DNA from: a virus
IMG/VR virus record: IMGVR_UViG_3300027553_000007
Span: 1 to 21,410 of that record
Length of the DNA: 21,410 nucleotides
Direction: 5' to 3' (one strand)
Shown here in pieces: positions 20,040 through 21,410 of this stretch. Each line of letters opens with the position of its first letter. The stretch's first letter is position 1. The position numbers and the translations under genes are program-made. Below the pieces are notes generated by a model. It was not told the DNA's origin and searched no databases. It saw only the letters and a program-made list of their open reading frames with translations.

Positions 20040-21370
20040 TATTTCATACCCCCGATTACATTAGCTCCGAGCTGTAAGTAGTTGAAAAGGCCAGGATTCA
20101 TGCTGTTTGTTGTGCTAGATTGGTTGGGTGTTGAGCCTAGCGCCGCCAATGGCGCAGATAGTGCTTGCATTGGTGAACCAGTGTATCCTGCATATTGAGC
20201 CTTAGCCGCATCGATAAGTGCCTGTTGCATTCCCTGTTGTAGAATACCTTGCTGTGATTGCTGATTTTGGATTGCTTGACCAGTGCCAAATGCCTGCTGA
20301 CCTAATGCACCCATTTGATTTGCCGCCTGCAACTTAGCTTGGTTTGCATTAGCCAATGCATTCTGATTAGCTATTTGAGCAGACATCGCATTGGTTGCGC
20401 CGTATTGATTTGCTTGATTTAGCGCCGCCATGTTTGATAAGGCCATCTGGTTAGATGCACCTGAGCCAAATTGAGCCGCTTGGTTTTGCGCCCCCATGTT
20501 TGCCGCCGCCGCTTGATTTGCGGCTGTTGCACCAAATTGTCCAGCCTGATTTAATGCCGCTTGGTTTGCTAAGTTTGACTGTTGACCAAATCCAGCAGTA
20601 GTTGTGCCAGCCGCTAGATTTGCATTCTGGTTAGCCAATGCCGCTTGCTGGGCTGTTCCTATATCTTGCATAGCCATCTGCTGTGCTTGCGTGTATCCAG
20701 CTTGTCTGAGGCCAGATGCAGTTCTTGCCGCTTGATCAGCGAATGCACGATTTGTTTCAGCCTCGGCAATGCCCTGACGAGATCCGCCAAATGCATTCGC
20801 AGATGTTGCCTGAGCGCCTAATTGGTTTTGAGCCATTAGTCTTGATCGCTCGATGTCACCCAATGCCTGATCTACAACTTGGCTTTCAAATGGATTTGTG
20901 TATGCGCCTAAGTTAGTGTTTGCCAATTGACCAGCTTGCACGTTTTGAGCTGTGACTGTCGGAGATTGTCCGATGGTGGACGCCCCGTAATTTGCGCTGG
21001 TCATTGCGCTTGGGTTGTATCCTGTAGCTGATGCGTTTGCCGCATTATATGCAGTTGGCCTTACAGCCATTGGAGCGTAATTCATCGCCGCCTGAGTGCC
21101 TTGCATAGCCTGCTGTAATCCACCAGCCGCCGCTTGGTTAACATTAAAGTTACCTTGTGGGGCTAATGGCTGTGGTTGCGGTCTGCCTCTTGGGTCAGCA
21201 TACAGGGGCGCAGATGCTATTTGCCCAGCGCCACCCATATCTTGAGGTATGCGTGCGCCATATCCTGCCTGAAATTGCGGCTCAGTGCCACCCCTTCTCA
21301 TTAAAGGGGGTTGACCACTCAACGACCCAACTTGACCACCCATCGGCCTCATTTGTCCACCACCAGCCAT
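20039..21370 (-). CDS. Ala/Gln/Asn-rich repeat structural protein
   Basis: A 443-residue protein behind GAGG, low in charged residues. Residues 159-230 hold the most conserved-looking part (NPFESQVVDQALGDIERSRLMAQNQL, then AFGGSRQGIAEAETNRAFADQAARTASGLRQAGYTQAQ), a signature seen in many phage virion proteins. Residues 269-334 form three tandem 22-residue units starting NQAALNQAGQFGATAAN, NMGAQNQAAQFGSGASN and NMAALNQANQYGATNAM, with a looser fourth at 335-356. The Gln/Asn/Ala composition suggests a long helical or beta-helical rod. It could be an internal virion or tail-tip protein. It is the first full late gene in the window. Confidence 0.65.
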   Translation of the reverse strand: MAGGGQMRPMGGQVGSLSGQPPLMRRGGTEPQFQAGYGARIPQDMGGAGQIASAPLYADPRGRPQPQPLAPQGNFNVNQAAAGGLQQAMQGTQAAMNYAPMAVRPTAYNAANASATGYNPSAMTSANYGASTIGQSPTVTAQNVQAGQLANTNLGAYTNPFESQVVDQALGDIERSRLMAQNQLGAQATSANAFGGSRQGIAEAETNRAFADQAARTASGLRQAGYTQAQQMAMQDIGTAQQAALANQNANLAAGTTTAGFGQQSNLANQAALNQAGQFGATAANQAAAANMGAQNQAAQFGSGASNQMALSNMAALNQANQYGATNAMSAQIANQNALANANQAKLQAANQMGALGQQAFGTGQAIQNQQSQQGILQQGMQQALIDAAKAQYAGYTGSPMQALSAPLAALGSTPNQSSTTNSMNPGLFNYLQLGANVIGGMK

Positions 21371-21371
21371 A

Positions 21372-21410
21372 TTAAGCCTCTTTTCTTTTAAAATTTGTCA
21401 TCTTATTCAT
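21372..21410 (-). CDS. C-terminal end of an upstream gene, partial
   Basis: The frame ending at TAA 21372-21374 is open to the right edge and codes MNKMTNFKRKEA in its last twelve residues. It could be the basic tail of a gene lying mostly outside the window. A 12-residue peptide starting at the edge ATG is much less likely. The stop is one base before the start of the next gene's ATG, and the GAGG for that gene lies inside this frame, as elsewhere in the operon. Confidence 0.4.
   Translation of the reverse strand: MNKMTNFKRKEA

Noticed and set aside
1-21410. tRNA, rRNA, integrase, repressor of lysogeny or CRISPR array
   Set aside because: No cloverleaf-like segment, rRNA-like stretch, integrase or CI-like reading frame, or spaced short repeats were seen by eye; a covariance search was not possible here.

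Overview
This window looks like part of the genome of a tailed double-stranded DNA phage with short-tailed (podovirus-like) head genes. The supporting genes are a P22-type portal, a scaffold, an SU10/DUF5309-type capsid protein, a gene-transfer-agent-type three-helix holin, a GH19 endolysin and a phage recombination set. The moderately AT-rich composition, the GTA-type holin, the EF-hand membrane protein and several small families that I associate with marine phages suggest a marine alphaproteobacterial host. That is inference, not proof. I see no integrase, lysogeny repressor, tRNA, rRNA, CRISPR array or insertion sequence.

Layout. (1) Positions 1-2754, minus strand: a recombination and replication set read leftward out of the window. 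In reading order it holds a C39-like cysteine peptidase-fold protein, a small ribbon-helix-helix protein, a RuvC-like resolvase, a RecE-like PD-(D/E)XK exonuclease and a partial single-strand DNA-binding protein. (2) Positions 2769-2894: a divergent promoter region built as an inverted repeat, with two near-identical sigma70-type promoters sharing one AT-rich box. (3) Positions 2913-7358, plus strand: about thirteen small, tightly packed, often overlapping genes of early type, served by three copies of the same promoter cassette (2821-2876, 3792-3847, 4490-4545). The most striking product combines a cold-shock-like N-terminal region with a C-terminal domain resembling the RNA polymerase alpha-subunit C-terminal domain (5625-6302). 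(4) A strong intrinsic terminator lies at 7364-7405, where the rightward and leftward units meet. (5) Positions 7439-21410, minus strand: the late region. Read right to left it starts with three large probable virion proteins, then portal, a small protein, scaffold, major capsid protein, a hairpin terminator and a probable head-completion-region protein. A membrane and secreted protein block (12472-9110) follows, and the region closes with a lysis cassette (EF-hand membrane protein, holin, endolysin) overlapping a PD-(D/E)XK nuclease gene.

How it may work together. The early promoters carry near-consensus -35 boxes and nearly identical 28-bp AT-rich blocks directly upstream, where the host polymerase alpha C-terminal domain would bind. 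The same early operon encodes a protein that keeps the DNA-contact Arg and Asn of that domain. The best candidate for something undescribed here is therefore a phage regulatory circuit: an alpha-CTD mimic acting on the phage's own UP-like boxes or on host promoters, perhaps balanced by the small ribbon-helix-helix protein. A second point of interest is the run of signal-peptide proteins between capsid and lysis genes, including a pilin/spore-coat-U-like and a possible chaperone-like protein.
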